This document shows, one piece after another, positions 24,767 through 33,589 of a stretch of 64,000 nt of DNA. Position 1 is the first letter of the stretch. Every line of letters starts with the position of its first letter. The notes under the pieces were generated by a model, which was given only the letters and a program-made list of their open reading frames with translations, had not been told where the DNA came from and searched no databases. The position numbers were made by a program, and so were the translations under genes. Source of the DNA: JAOBAU01 sp034667465 (GTDB taxonomy: Bacteria > Acidobacteriota > Thermoanaerobaculia > Gp7-AA8); assembly GCA_034667465.1 (NCBI GenBank), contig JAXDJV010000030.1, positions 186,001 to 250,000 on the forward strand. Direction: 5' to 3'.

Positions 24767-26258
24767 TGTAGATCGTCCCGCGCTCGACGCGGTATTTGAA
24801 ACCGTTGTCGCGGCAGATCTGATCGAGCGCCTGGTCCCACGGCATGTCGGTGACGTTCAGGTTGACCGTTCCGGTGACGCCCGCCGGCACCATGAACGTC
24901 ATTCCGGTGAGCTGTCCCATCACTTTGAAGACGTCCTGCGCATCGGCGTTTTTCAGATTGATGGAGATCGGCTCGCCGGTGAACTTCGCATCCGATGGAG
25001 CGTTCGTTTCCTTCGACGTCCGGAACGTTTCCTGGACGACCGCTCCGTTCACTTTGACGACGAGGTGCGCCGTCGAATTGCCATCGGCGGTCGGGTTGAA
25101 GTCGGCGAAGATCGTGCGCTCGATGCCGTCGACGACTGAGCCGCTCTGGATCGACGCCGCTACGCCCCACTGCGTCGTGATGTGCGGCGACGCCAGCACA
25201 CTTCCGTCGACCGTGTCGACGACGCGCGCGTCGATGACGACCTGCGTGCCGCGTGGCGTGACGCTGTATGTAAGCTGGTAGCGGTTTTTTCCTGTCGACG
25301 AATCGGCGCCGGCGACGACCGCCGCGCCTGCGGTGACGAGTGCGATCGCGACGACGGTGATTCCAACGACGACACGATGCGACAGCGCGCGTGTTTTCAA
25401 TTCCTGGTAGCTCATGAAGTGTTCCACCCTTTCTTTCAATTGGCTGCTGGCCATGCAGGAGACACCGGCGATGCGCGGCGCGATTGCGGAGCGACAGACT
25501 TTCGCCAGCGCCGATATGTATGTCTCTTCGTTCGCGCCGTCGGCGACGATCTCGTCGCACGCCTGTTCGCGTCGCCGCGCCAGCTCGCGCCGCGCGGCGA
25601 TGATGAGCGGATGAAACCAGAGCAGCGCGCCGGCCAGCGATTCGAAGACGGCGGCGGCGTTGTCGCGGCGCGCGACGTGCGCGCATTCGTGCGCGAGGAT
25701 CGATTCAAGCTCGCCGTCTTCGAGCGCGTCGGAGCTCGGCGGCAGAATCAGCACGGGACGGATAATGCGCAGCACCGCCGGCGCTTCGGCGATCGGCGAG
25801 CGGACGAGATCGACCGACTGTGTGACGCCGACGCGCTCCTTCGCGCGGGTCAGCGCCGCGACTTCGCGCGGTGACGCCGGCATGGCGCCGAAGAGCGCCG
25901 CCGCCAGCGTGCGGCGGTGAAGAAGAAACGTGCGCACCAACAGAAGCGCCGCGATCGATGCCCAGATGATTCCGGCGACGAACGGCCAGCGCGGCGCAGC
26001 AGTGCCGGCGATGGCGATCGGTGTCGCGATCGGACCGCGGACGAGATTCATGATGAGAACGCTGCCGCCGCGCGAGCCGCCGATCCATTCAACGAGCGGC
26101 GCGAAGAGCGCCGACGGAAGCGCGAATTTCGCGATGCCGGCCAGCAGCACGGCGTAACGCGTCCGCGCGGTGAGACGCGGCGCGAAGCGAGCGATCGCGT
26201 ACGCGAGCAGCAGAACGATCGTCGACGTCCACAGATGTGAAAACACCGCGGCGATCAT
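24756..26258 (-). CDS. BlaR1/M56-family metallopeptidase sensor with C-terminal STN (secretin N) domain
   Basis: The 500-residue protein has N-terminal membrane helices, a zinc peptidase motif HECAH (ILAHECAHVARRDN, about 190-205), and another helix near residue 300. The usual C-terminal penicillin-binding domain is replaced: after a beta domain, the last 75 residues (ISINLKNADAQDVFKVMGQLTG to YRVERGTIYITK) form an STN domain, as found in secretins and TonB receptors. In BlaR1 systems the peptidase cleaves the partner repressor. Start ATG overlaps the BlaI stop by 4 bases. Confidence 0.9.
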   Translation of the reverse strand: MIAAVFSHLWTSTIVLLLAYAIARFAPRLTARTRYAVLLAGIAKFALPSALFAPLVEWIGGSRGGSVLIMNLVRGPIATPIAIAGTAAPRWPFVAGIIWASIAALLLVRTFLLHRRTLAAALFGAMPASPREVAALTRAKERVGVTQSVDLVRSPIAEAPAVLRIIRPVLILPPSSDALEDGELESILAHECAHVARRDNAAAVFESLAGALLWFHPLIIAARRELARRREQACDEIVADGANEETYISALAKVCRSAIAPRIAGVSCMASSQLKERVEHFMSYQELKTRALSHRVVVGITVVAIALVTAGAAVVAGADSSTGKNRYQLTYSVTPRGTQVVIDARVVDTVDGSVLASPHITTQWGVAASIQSGSVVDGIERTIFADFNPTADGNSTAHLVVKVNGAVVQETFRTSKETNAPSDAKFTGEPISINLKNADAQDVFKVMGQLTGMTFMVPAGVTGTVNLNVTDMPWDQALDQICRDNGFKYRVERGTIYITK

Positions 26259-26626
26259 CGCTTCGTCCCTTTCTTCGGCGCCGGTTTCTCGAGCGCTTTC
26301 AGATCTTCGAGCGTCAGCTTTCCCGACTCGATGAGATGCGCGACGAGCGGCCGCGGAGAGCCGCCGATCAGTTCCAGGAAATCGTCGAAGAGCCGCCGGT
26401 ACGCCGACTTGCGCGTGATGGCCGGCTCGAACATGAAGGCGTTGCCTATCTTGCGCGTCTTTCGGATCGCCCCTTTTTCCTCCAGGCGGAGGAGAACCGT
26501 CTGCACCGTGGTATATGCCGGCCGCTTGCGGTCGACGATCGCTTCCCGGACCTCGCGAACGGACGCTTCACGAAGGCGCCAGAGGATGTTCATCAGCTCG
26601 AGCTCGAGTTTGGTCAGCTTCTCCAT
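26255..26626 (-). CDS. BlaI/MecI-family transcriptional repressor
   Basis: The 123-residue winged-helix protein has the family layout: LTKLELELMNILWRLREASVREVREAI, then the recognition helix YTTVQTVLLRLEEKGAI and a C-terminal dimer helix with LFDDFLELIGG. It should repress its own operon, including the M56 peptidase gene that overlaps it. A matching dyad operator lies 13 bases upstream of its ATG (26639-26656). The N-terminal TLLRL-type recognition block is complete, so it should bind DNA. Confidence 0.95.
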   Translation of the reverse strand: MEKLTKLELELMNILWRLREASVREVREAIVDRKRPAYTTVQTVLLRLEEKGAIRKTRKIGNAFMFEPAITRKSAYRRLFDDFLELIGGSPRPLVAHLIESGKLTLEDLKALEKPAPKKGTKR

Positions 26627-26638
26627 GTGTCGTAGATG

Positions 26639-26656
26639 CTACGACACGTGTAGTAG
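26639..26656. promoter_or_regulatory. BlaI/MecI-type operator
   Basis: CTACGACACGTGTAGTAG is a near-perfect dyad with central TACxACA-cg-TGTxGTA, close to the known staphylococcal mec operator layout (TACTACA...TGTAGTA). A further half-site, TGTCGTAG, at 26628-26635 makes a perfect 8-base dyad with CTACGACA over the start codon region. Confidence 0.78.
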
Positions 26657-26681
26657 CGCGTCAAGCCTCCTGTAACTCGGC

Positions 26682-26872
26682 ACGTCATCCTGAGCGAAGC
26701 GAAGGATCCGGGCGTGGGACTCGCTGCGGTAACGCGCCCCGCCCGCGCAGATCCTTCGCTCCGCTTCTAATGACACCGAAGGTGTCATCGCAATCACGTG
26801 GGCCGGCAGAATCGGAAACGAGGCGAAGGCTCTGCCACATACGCAGCCGGCCGTGCCGGCTCAGGATGACGT
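26682..26872. repeat. Long inverted repeat, family 1, copy B
   Basis: A 191-base element bounded by perfect 14-base inverted ends (ACGTCATCCTGAGC at 26682-26695 and its complement at 26859-26872). Inside are the family arm GAAGCGAAGGATC, its complement GATCCTTCGCTCCGCTTC, and a small hairpin ATGACACC-GAA-GGTGTCAT (26770-26788). It lies 32 bases 3' of the stop of the gene at 26905-27414 and upstream of the BlaI operator. Confidence 0.85.
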
Positions 26873-26904
26873 AACGCCGGTTGTCCCTGCAGCAGTTGCC
26901 GGAA

Positions 26905-27414
26905 TTACGAAGTCAGCGACGCCGCCAGCTCGTCGACGATCGGCCAGAGCGCGTCCGCCCACTCGTCGCCCATCAGCAATCCCGCCGTCGCGAAGTAGAC
27001 GGCGATGTCGCGCGGCGCGAATTTTTCGCGCTGCGCATCGAGCGCGGCGCGGACCTGATCGGTCGTCGGCGTCGGATACTCGTCGACCTCGATCGAGCCG
27101 TTGACGTGCGGAATCTGCCACTCATCGAGAAAGGCCGCGAGGAGCTCGGCCTTGTTCTTCGTGTGGTAGATCATCAGCGCGGTCTCGAACGCCTGCTCGA
27201 GCTCTCGCGACGAAGCGCGGCCGGCCAGGAGATCGGCCTTTTTGTCCGCCGTCATCTTGCGGATCGTCTCTTCGCGGAAGTGCAGCATCTTCGCGAGCTG
27301 CGCGGTGGTGAGCATGCGCGCCTGCGGTTCGGCGTAACGCCAGAACGCCGCGGCGATGTCGTGGCGCCGCGGCGTATCGGCCAGTTCAGTCAGGATTCGT
27401 TTGGTGTCCCACAT
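26905..27414 (-). CDS. Conserved-looking protein of unknown function
   Basis: The 169-residue protein is soluble and helical. It has a possible helix-turn-helix-like segment, TAQLAKMLHFREETIRKMTADKKADLLAGR (about 36-65), that resembles excisionase-type DNA-binding domains, and an acidic C-terminal half. I do not recognise a named family. It stands alone, with 30 bases to the gene upstream and a long inverted repeat after its stop. It could be a regulator, but that rests only on the one motif-like stretch. Confidence 0.55.
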   Translation of the reverse strand: MWDTKRILTELADTPRRHDIAAAFWRYAEPQARMLTTAQLAKMLHFREETIRKMTADKKADLLAGRASSRELEQAFETALMIYHTKNKAELLAAFLDEWQIPHVNGSIEVDEYPTPTTDQVRAALDAQREKFAPRDIAVYFATAGLLMGDEWADALWPIVDELAASLTS

Positions 27415-27443
27415 TGCGCGCGGGACTCTACACCATCCGTCGA

Positions 27444-28868
27444 TTACTGCACGCCGGCGCTGCGGCGTTTCGGCGGGACGAGTCCGCCGGCGAACGCGAC
27501 CGCGGTGTTGCCCGACAGCTGGCCGTCGCTCGGCGTGACGCTGCAGCTGACGTGCGAGCCGGTGTGAATCAGATCGGCGGCCAGTGCGTCGCTGCGAACG
27601 GCCGACGTCATCGTCCGCACCGTCACGTCATCGACCTTCCACTCGTACCGATAGCTGACGACGTCGTAGTCGGCGTCGACGAGCGTCGGCGCTTCGACGC
27701 GGCAAACGGGCGCCTGGCCGGCGTGAATGACGGCCGGTTCGATGACGGCCGAGACGTCGATCGGCGCGCGGTTTACGATCTCGCTCGCGGAGTTGACGAC
27801 GCGGAACGGCACCGACAGCAGTCGCGTTGCGCCGATGTCGAAGAGCAGCGTCCATTCGCCGGCGGTGTGGAGGTCGGCGTCGATGCCCCACCAGAATGAG
27901 CCGAGGCGGGACGTTTCGGTGACGTTGGTCAGTTTGCCGCTCGCCCAGCCGGAGGCGGTCGACGAATTCGGCGGGACGACGGAAATCTGGAACGGCGCGT
28001 TCGGCGGGAGATTGGCGAGCTCCGCTTTGAAGTAGATGCGCTGATTCCCTTTCACGAACGTGCCGGTGCGCGGCGCGTCGTCGAACGGCGCCGGGGCGAA
28101 CGACGAGTACGACGTGTTGCTGAACGACGTACCGATCACGACCGGTCCCTGAATCGCGGCCGGCTGCTGGATGAAAAGCGAGACGCCGGGACGGCAGGGT
28201 CCGGCGAACGGTTCGACGGTGTTGCCGCCGAAGGCCATCCCGATGTGCGCGTGCGGCGCGGTGCTCGAACCGCTGCTGCCGACGAGTCCGATCTGTGTGC
28301 CGGCGGCGATGCGCTGACCTTCCGTCACGGTGATGCTTCCTTTGCGAAGGTGATTGAAGATCATGTCGGTGCCGTCGGTGAGATAGAGCGTCACGCTGTT
28401 CGGCTTCTTCGTGTTGTCCGCGACCGTGTTGTGATCGTCTTCGCCGTCGTGGATCGGACCGACGCGCGCGTCGCGCGGCGCGAAGATCGGCACGCCAATG
28501 TCCTGTTCGCGGAAGCTGCGAATGTACGGATCGTCGCCATCGTGACCGTCGAAGGTGAAGTCGGAGCAGTTGAAGTCGCGCTTCACGCCGCCGAGCGGCT
28601 CGATGTCGACGAAATACGGGATGTAGAGATCGCGGCCGAACATGCCGGCGACCGGATAGAGATCGAGCGCTTTTGGCGCGGTCTCCGCGAACGTGGTAAG
28701 CGCTTTGGCCGCGAGCGGGTCGCGCTGCTGCGGAGCAATGGCGACGCGATCGTGCGGTTGCGCGAGGTTGGTCGAACCTTGTTCAACGATGCGAATTCCG
28801 GAGGCGGCGGCCTCGACTGCGAAAGCCATCGAGAGCGCGGCGGCGATGGCGAGGAGATGTCGGTTCAT
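27444..28868 (-). CDS. Secreted M23-type peptidase with C-terminal Ig-like region
   Basis: The 474-residue protein has a signal peptide (MNRHLLAIAAALSMAFAVEAAA). An M23 (LytM) fold occupies about residues 90-240: first zinc ligands in FDGHDGDDPYI, then the HxH motif in APHAHIGMAFGG. The rest is two beta-rich, Ig-like regions (about 250-360 and 370-460). M23 enzymes cut peptide cross-links in peptidoglycan. The start is set at the Met that begins the signal peptide; the longer frame upstream has no support. It is divergent from a glycosyltransferase gene. Confidence 0.85.
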   Translation of the reverse strand: MNRHLLAIAAALSMAFAVEAAASGIRIVEQGSTNLAQPHDRVAIAPQQRDPLAAKALTTFAETAPKALDLYPVAGMFGRDLYIPYFVDIEPLGGVKRDFNCSDFTFDGHDGDDPYIRSFREQDIGVPIFAPRDARVGPIHDGEDDHNTVADNTKKPNSVTLYLTDGTDMIFNHLRKGSITVTEGQRIAAGTQIGLVGSSGSSTAPHAHIGMAFGGNTVEPFAGPCRPGVSLFIQQPAAIQGPVVIGTSFSNTSYSSFAPAPFDDAPRTGTFVKGNQRIYFKAELANLPPNAPFQISVVPPNSSTASGWASGKLTNVTETSRLGSFWWGIDADLHTAGEWTLLFDIGATRLLSVPFRVVNSASEIVNRAPIDVSAVIEPAVIHAGQAPVCRVEAPTLVDADYDVVSYRYEWKVDDVTVRTMTSAVRSDALAADLIHTGSHVSCSVTPSDGQLSGNTAVAFAGGLVPPKRRSAGVQ

Positions 28869-28960
28869 GGTCGGGGTCCTGTCGTGGTGTCGTTCAAATC
28901 GTCGTTGCGTCTGCACTCGCGGTTGTGCAAGCGGCCTGCCGAATTTATGGCCGGCAAGTT

Positions 28961-28974
28961 GCTATCCGGATAGC
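28961..28974. promoter_or_regulatory. 14-bp perfect palindrome between divergent genes
   Basis: GCTATCCGGATAGC is fully self-complementary and lies 17 bases before the ATG of the glycosyltransferase gene, in the divergent region shared with the M23 peptidase gene. It may bind a regulator of one or both; no regulator is nearby. Confidence 0.5.
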
Positions 28975-28991
28975 TGGCACACACGCAATTG

Positions 28992-30278
28992 ATGAGCTCC
29001 GCAGCCGACCTTTCAATGAACGACGACGCGGCGCCGCGCGCGCAACCGCGCCGCGCGGTGGCCGTGCTGATGTCGCGTTTTCCGGCGGTCACCGAGACCT
29101 TCATCCTGCGCGAGATGATCGAGCTCGAACGGCAGGGGCAGCCGGTGCGGCTCGTGCCGATGCTGAAGGATTCACCGCCGGTGATTCACGACGCGGCGAA
29201 GCCGTGGACCGGCCGCGCGCTCTACACGCGCTTCATCTCGCCGAGCATCGCATTCGCGAATCTGGTGATGCTCGCGCGTCATCCGATCGCGTACCTCACG
29301 TTACTTGTGCGGCTGCTCGCCGGCACGATTCTCAGTCCGGAGATCTTCGTTCGCACGCTGGCGCTCTGGCCGAAGTCGGTCCTTCTCGCGCGGCAGCTCG
29401 AGCGCGAAGGAATCCGCCACATCCACGCGCACTACGCGACGCATCCGGCGACGATGGCGCTCGTGATCTCGAAGCTGTCGTCGATCACGTTCAGCTTCAC
29501 CGTTCACGCACACGACATCTTCGTCAATCGGCGGCTGCTTCGCTGGAAGCTGCGCGAGACGCGCTTCGTCCGTTCGATCTCCGACTTCAATCGCCGCTTT
29601 CTTGAGGAGCTCTATCCGCGCGAAGCGGCGGGAAAGATCAACGTCATTCACGTCGGCATCGAGCCGCAGACATACGAGCGCACCGCCGCGAAGCTCGGCG
29701 CGCCGTCGATGACTGAGACTCCGCGCATCCTTTGTGTCGCCGCGCACAAGCCGTACAAAGGATTGCCGGTACTGATCGAGGCGTGCGCGAAGTTGCGCGA
29801 CGAAGGGCTCGTCTTTCAGTGCAACGTCATCGGGCACGGACCGATGCGCGATGAACTGCAAGCCCTCATCACCTCCCGTGGTCTCGAGCACATCGTTCAT
29901 CTCCTCGGCGCGCGCTCGCAGGATGACGTCGCGAAGATGATGGCCGAGGCGACGCTCTTCGCGCTGCCGAGCATCGTGGCCGCGGACGGGCAGATGGAAG
30001 GGATTCCGGTGGCGCTGATGGAAGCGATGGCCAGCGGACGCGCGGTCGTCAGCACCGCGATCTCCGGCATCCCCGAACTGATCGAGCACGGCGTAAACGG
30101 CTTGCTCGTGCCGCCGGGCGACGCGGAGCTGTTCGCCGAAGCGATCCGCACGCTGTTGCGCGATCGCGAGCGCGCCGCGGAGATGGGACGGCTCGGACAG
30201 GCGAAAGTGCGCGCGGAGTTCGACATCGAGCGCTGCGTCGCGCAGTTGTGCGAACGGCTCGAACGGGAGGTCGCGTGA
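28992..30278 (+). CDS. GT-B glycosyltransferase family 4
   Basis: The 428-residue protein has the two-domain GT4 outline. The C-terminal half carries the nucleotide-sugar-binding motif EGIPVALMEAMASGRAVVST near residue 330, with the GlyIPELIEHGVNGLLV stretch after it. The first domain contains HIHAHYATHPATMAL near residue 145. It probably adds a sugar for polysaccharide or glycolipid assembly. It overlaps the GT2 gene (GTGA) and the pair sits opposite a sugar epimerase gene, so a surface glycan pathway is likely, although no flippase or polymerase is in the window. Confidence 0.9.
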   Translation: MSSAADLSMNDDAAPRAQPRRAVAVLMSRFPAVTETFILREMIELERQGQPVRLVPMLKDSPPVIHDAAKPWTGRALYTRFISPSIAFANLVMLARHPIAYLTLLVRLLAGTILSPEIFVRTLALWPKSVLLARQLEREGIRHIHAHYATHPATMALVISKLSSITFSFTVHAHDIFVNRRLLRWKLRETRFVRSISDFNRRFLEELYPREAAGKINVIHVGIEPQTYERTAAKLGAPSMTETPRILCVAAHKPYKGLPVLIEACAKLRDEGLVFQCNVIGHGPMRDELQALITSRGLEHIVHLLGARSQDDVAKMMAEATLFALPSIVAADGQMEGIPVALMEAMASGRAVVSTAISGIPELIEHGVNGLLVPPGDAELFAEAIRTLLRDRERAAEMGRLGQAKVRAEFDIERCVAQLCERLEREVA

Positions 30279-31429
30279 TCGCGCTCGCCGTCATCTTCTG
30301 GCTCTCGCTCGGCGTTTGTGTCTACATCTACTTCGGCTATCCGGCGCTGCTCTGGATCATGAGCCGTTTGCGTCCGCGCGCCGTGCATGACCGCGACGTC
30401 TTTCCGCGCGCGACGTTCGTGATCGCCGCGTACAACGAAGAGCGAAACATCGTCGCGAAGATCGAGAACACTCTGTCGCTCGACTATCCGCCGGAACAGC
30501 TCGAGGTGCTCGTCGTTTCGAACGGCTCGACCGATCGGACGAATGAACTGGTCGCCGCATGGAACGATCCGCGCGTCCGGCTCCTCGCGCTCGAGCAGCC
30601 GGGAAAAATGGGAGCGCTCAACGAAGGAGCGCGCAGTGCGACCGGCGAGATCCTGATCTTCACCGACGCCGATTTTCTGCTCGACACGCATTCGCTGAAA
30701 GTGATCGCGCGGAAGTTCGCCGATCGCGAAGTCGGCGGAGTCTGCGGCGCGCGCAAGCCGGGAGTGAAGCGTGACGGCGACGCGACCGGCGAAGGGGAGG
30801 GACTCTACGGCCGGTGGGACAAATGGCAAAAGGTCCGCGAAAGTGAGATAGGAAGCGTCTTCGCTGCCGACGGGCTGCTCTACGCGATTCGCCGCGAGCT
30901 GTACAAGCCGATCACCGATCCCGCCCAGGCCGACGACATCGCCATCTCGGTGCCGGTGGTGCTGCAGGGTTACCGGCTGCTGTTCGAGCCGAATGCAACG
31001 GCGTGGGAGAACGCGAACGTCGTGGCGGGCGAAGAGTTCCGGCGGAAGGTGCGCGTCACGAATCACTCGGTGCGCGCGCTGCTGAACATCGGAGCGCCGC
31101 TGTTCTTGTCGGGCTTCTATTCGGTCGAGCTGCTGTCGCACAAACTGGTGCGGCACTTCATCCCGTTCTTTCTGATTCCGCTGTTCATCTCGAATGCGAT
31201 CCTCGCCGCGATGGAGCCGATTTATCTCATCACGATGATTCCACAGGCGCTGATCTATGCGCTGGCGATCGCCGGCGCGCTGATGCGGGAGTCGCCCATC
31301 GGCCGCTCGAAGCCGCTCTACATCCCGTATTTCTTCTGCTTCGTGAATGCGGCGGCATTTTTCGGGATTCTGTCGATCATGCGCGGGAAGAAGCTGGCGG
31401 CGTGGTCGTCACGTCCGACCACTGCCTAA
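30275..31429 (+). CDS. Membrane glycosyltransferase family 2
   Basis: The 384-residue protein has one N-terminal membrane helix, a GT-A domain (about 50-260), and three or four C-terminal helices. Motifs are FVIAAYNEERNI, VSNGSTDRTNE, FTDADF for metal binding, and QADDIAISV for the catalytic acid. This is the layout of processive or polyprenyl-linked GT2 enzymes. The GTG start shares its overlap (GTGA) with the GT4 gene. Its 3' end overlaps the convergent epimerase gene by 21 bases. Confidence 0.9.
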   Translation: MIALAVIFWLSLGVCVYIYFGYPALLWIMSRLRPRAVHDRDVFPRATFVIAAYNEERNIVAKIENTLSLDYPPEQLEVLVVSNGSTDRTNELVAAWNDPRVRLLALEQPGKMGALNEGARSATGEILIFTDADFLLDTHSLKVIARKFADREVGGVCGARKPGVKRDGDATGEGEGLYGRWDKWQKVRESEIGSVFAADGLLYAIRRELYKPITDPAQADDIAISVPVVLQGYRLLFEPNATAWENANVVAGEEFRRKVRVTNHSVRALLNIGAPLFLSGFYSVELLSHKLVRHFIPFFLIPLFISNAILAAMEPIYLITMIPQALIYALAIAGALMRESPIGRSKPLYIPYFFCFVNAAAFFGILSIMRGKKLAAWSSRPTTA

Positions 31430-32335
31430 CCAATCGACCGTCGGACGCAGCCCTTCTTCGAGCGTCACCGGCTCCGGCAGACCTGCCGCTTTGCGGAGCT
31501 TCGTTCCATCGAGCACGCTGCGCATCTGTTCGCCCGCTTTCGCCGGGCCGGCGCTCGCTTTCAACGGCGTTCCGACCGCGTCCGCGATTTTGTGCGCAAG
31601 CTCGACGACCGACGTCTCGACGCCCGTACCGACGTTGAATGCGCCGGTGAGCTCCTGTTCCGAAACCGCCATGTTCGCCCGCACGACGTCACCGACGTAA
31701 ACGTAATCGCGCGTTTGCGCGCCGCCGCCGTTCAGCGTCACCTCTTCGCCGCGTAACATCCGTCCGCCGAAAATCGCCACGACGCCCGCTTCGCCATCGA
31801 CGCGCTGCCGCGGTCCGTAAACGTTTCCGTATCGCACCGCCGCCGTCGCGATCCCATGAACGTTGCGAAAAAACGCGAGGTAGTACTCGACCGACAACTT
31901 CGCAATCCCATATGGCGATAACGGCGCGAATGGATGTTCCTCGGTTTGCGGTGCGAATTGCGGTTCGCCATACGCAGCGCCGCCGCTCGACGCGAAGATG
32001 ATCTTCTTCACTCCCGCTTCCACGGCCGCGGCAAAGAGCCGGCATGAAGCGACGATGTTCTGTTCGGCGTCGAACGCCGGATCGGCCACCGACTTCCGCA
32101 CGTCGATCTGCGCGGCGTGATGATTGACGAGATCGACGCCTTTGCGCACCACGCGCGCGACAACGTCTGCATCGGTGACGTCACCTTCGACGAGCGTCGC
32201 TTTCGGATTGACGTTCTCACGCTGCCCGGTCGAAAGGTTGTCGATCACGGTCACGTCCCAGCCGCGATCGATGTAGGCGTCGACGACGTGCGACGCGATG
32301 AACCCGGCTCCGCCGGTAACGACGACATGTGGCAT
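31409..32335 (-). CDS. NAD-dependent nucleotide-sugar epimerase (SDR)
   Basis: The 308-residue extended SDR protein has the NAD motif TGGAGFIASHV at residue 7, the catalytic SSGGAAYGE serine region, and the YGIAK Tyr-Lys pair near residue 142. The pattern is that of UDP-glucose/GlcNAc 4-epimerases. RYGNVYGPRQ follows, which is a strong family mark. AGGAGG lies about eight bases before the ATG. It converges with the glycosyltransferase pair, consistent with supply of a sugar nucleotide for the same glycan. Confidence 0.92.
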   Translation of the reverse strand: MPHVVVTGGAGFIASHVVDAYIDRGWDVTVIDNLSTGQRENVNPKATLVEGDVTDADVVARVVRKGVDLVNHHAAQIDVRKSVADPAFDAEQNIVASCRLFAAAVEAGVKKIIFASSGGAAYGEPQFAPQTEEHPFAPLSPYGIAKLSVEYYLAFFRNVHGIATAAVRYGNVYGPRQRVDGEAGVVAIFGGRMLRGEEVTLNGGGAQTRDYVYVGDVVRANMAVSEQELTGAFNVGTGVETSVVELAHKIADAVGTPLKASAGPAKAGEQMRSVLDGTKLRKAAGLPEPVTLEEGLRPTVDWLGSGRT

Positions 32336-32394
32336 CGATGCTCCCTCCTGTTGCGCGCGGATTGTAGGCGCACGTGCCGTGCCATGCGGCGCGA

Positions 32395-32421
32395 TGTCAC
32401 GTTTCGCGGCGCTCGTTCGTC
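32395..32421 (+). promoter_or_regulatory. ECF41-type promoter
   Basis: TGTCACG, 16 bases, CGTC. This matches the consensus recorded for ECF41 sigma factors (TGTCACA-n16-CGTC) except for the last base of the -35 element. It lies 22 bases before the ATG of the oxidoreductase gene, whose operon encodes an ECF41 protein. Confidence 0.82.
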
Positions 32422-32443
32422 ATGAGCGGCGAAGGAGCTGAAC

Positions 32444-33589
32444 ATGAACGAGATCGTGATCATCGGCGGCGGTTACGGCGGCGTGCTGGCCGCGATTCGC
32501 GCGTCGCGACTGCTGCCGCGCGAGGAGTTTCGCATTCGGCTCGTCGATCGCGGCGATGCGCTCGTCGAACGCATCCGCTTGCACGAGGTCGCGGCCGGGC
32601 ATCCGTTGCGCGCGCACCGGTACGCGCGGCTGTTGCGCGGTACCGGCGTCGAGCACGTCCGCGGTGAGGTGCAGTCGTTGTCGCTTGCGGACGCAGAGGT
32701 GCAGCTTGCGAGCGGCGAGGCGATGCACTTCGATCGGGTCGTCTATGCGCTCGGCAGCGACACGCGCCGGCCGAATGTCTCCGGCATCGAGCGAGCGCTT
32801 TCGATCGGCAGTGCGAACGCCGCACGCGCGGCGGCCGACGCCTTTCGCGCGCTGGCGCGTCGCGGCGGAGGAACGGTCGCAATCGTCGGCGGCGGACTGA
32901 CCGGCATCGAAGCAGCGAGCGAGCTCGTCGATGCGTATCCGATGCTGCGCATCTCGATCATCGACTGCGGCGAGATCGGCGCGTCGCTCTCGCGTCGCGG
33001 CAAAGCGCATTTGCATTCATCGCTCACAGAGCGTGGCATCACTCTCCACGAAAACATGGTCGTCGATTCGCTCGAAGATCTCGATGCCGACGCGGTGCTT
33101 TGGTGCGCATCATTCGGTGTTTCGCCGATCGCAGCCGCGGCGGGACTCGTCACCGATCGCGCCGGACGCGTCGTCGTCGACGACCATCTTCGCGCATCCG
33201 ATCCGCGTGTTCTCGCCATCGGCGACGCGGCAGTCGCAACGCTCGGCGAGACCGAGTTGCTGATGGCGTGCGCGACCGCGCTGCCGATGGGCGCGTACGC
33301 CGGCGAGGAACTTGCCGCGGATGCGCATTCGCGTCCGCACGCTCCCTTCAACTTTGCTTACGCAATCACCTGCATCGCCCTCGGCCGGCGCGATGGTCTC
33401 GTGCAACTTCGCACCGCCGACAACAGCGCGCGCGAGGCCATCATCAGCGGCCGCGCCGGCGCGCTTGTGAAAGAGCTGATCTGTCGCTATACGATCGCGT
33501 CGCTGCGCTTCGAGCGCGCCGGCGTTCCGTATCGCTGGCCGGGCGGACTGCTGCGGCGCGAAGCGCAACTGGAGACGCGACCTGCATGA
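32444..33589 (+). CDS. FAD-dependent oxidoreductase (NDH-2-like) coupled to the ECF41 sigma factor
   Basis: The 381-residue flavoprotein has an FAD motif IIGGGYGGVLAAIRAS at the start and an NADH-type motif VAIVGGGLTGIEAASEL near residue 145, plus VLAIGDAAVATLG for the second FAD contact. It lacks the membrane helix of NDH-2. ECF41 genes are commonly linked to an oxidoreductase, decarboxylase or epimerase gene, so this is the expected partner. Ribosome binding site AAGGAG lies six bases before the ATG. It shares an ATGA overlap with the sigma gene. Confidence 0.9.
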   Translation: MNEIVIIGGGYGGVLAAIRASRLLPREEFRIRLVDRGDALVERIRLHEVAAGHPLRAHRYARLLRGTGVEHVRGEVQSLSLADAEVQLASGEAMHFDRVVYALGSDTRRPNVSGIERALSIGSANAARAAADAFRALARRGGGTVAIVGGGLTGIEAASELVDAYPMLRISIIDCGEIGASLSRRGKAHLHSSLTERGITLHENMVVDSLEDLDADAVLWCASFGVSPIAAAAGLVTDRAGRVVVDDHLRASDPRVLAIGDAAVATLGETELLMACATALPMGAYAGEELAADAHSRPHAPFNFAYAITCIALGRRDGLVQLRTADNSAREAIISGRAGALVKELICRYTIASLRFERAGVPYRWPGGLLRREAQLETRPA

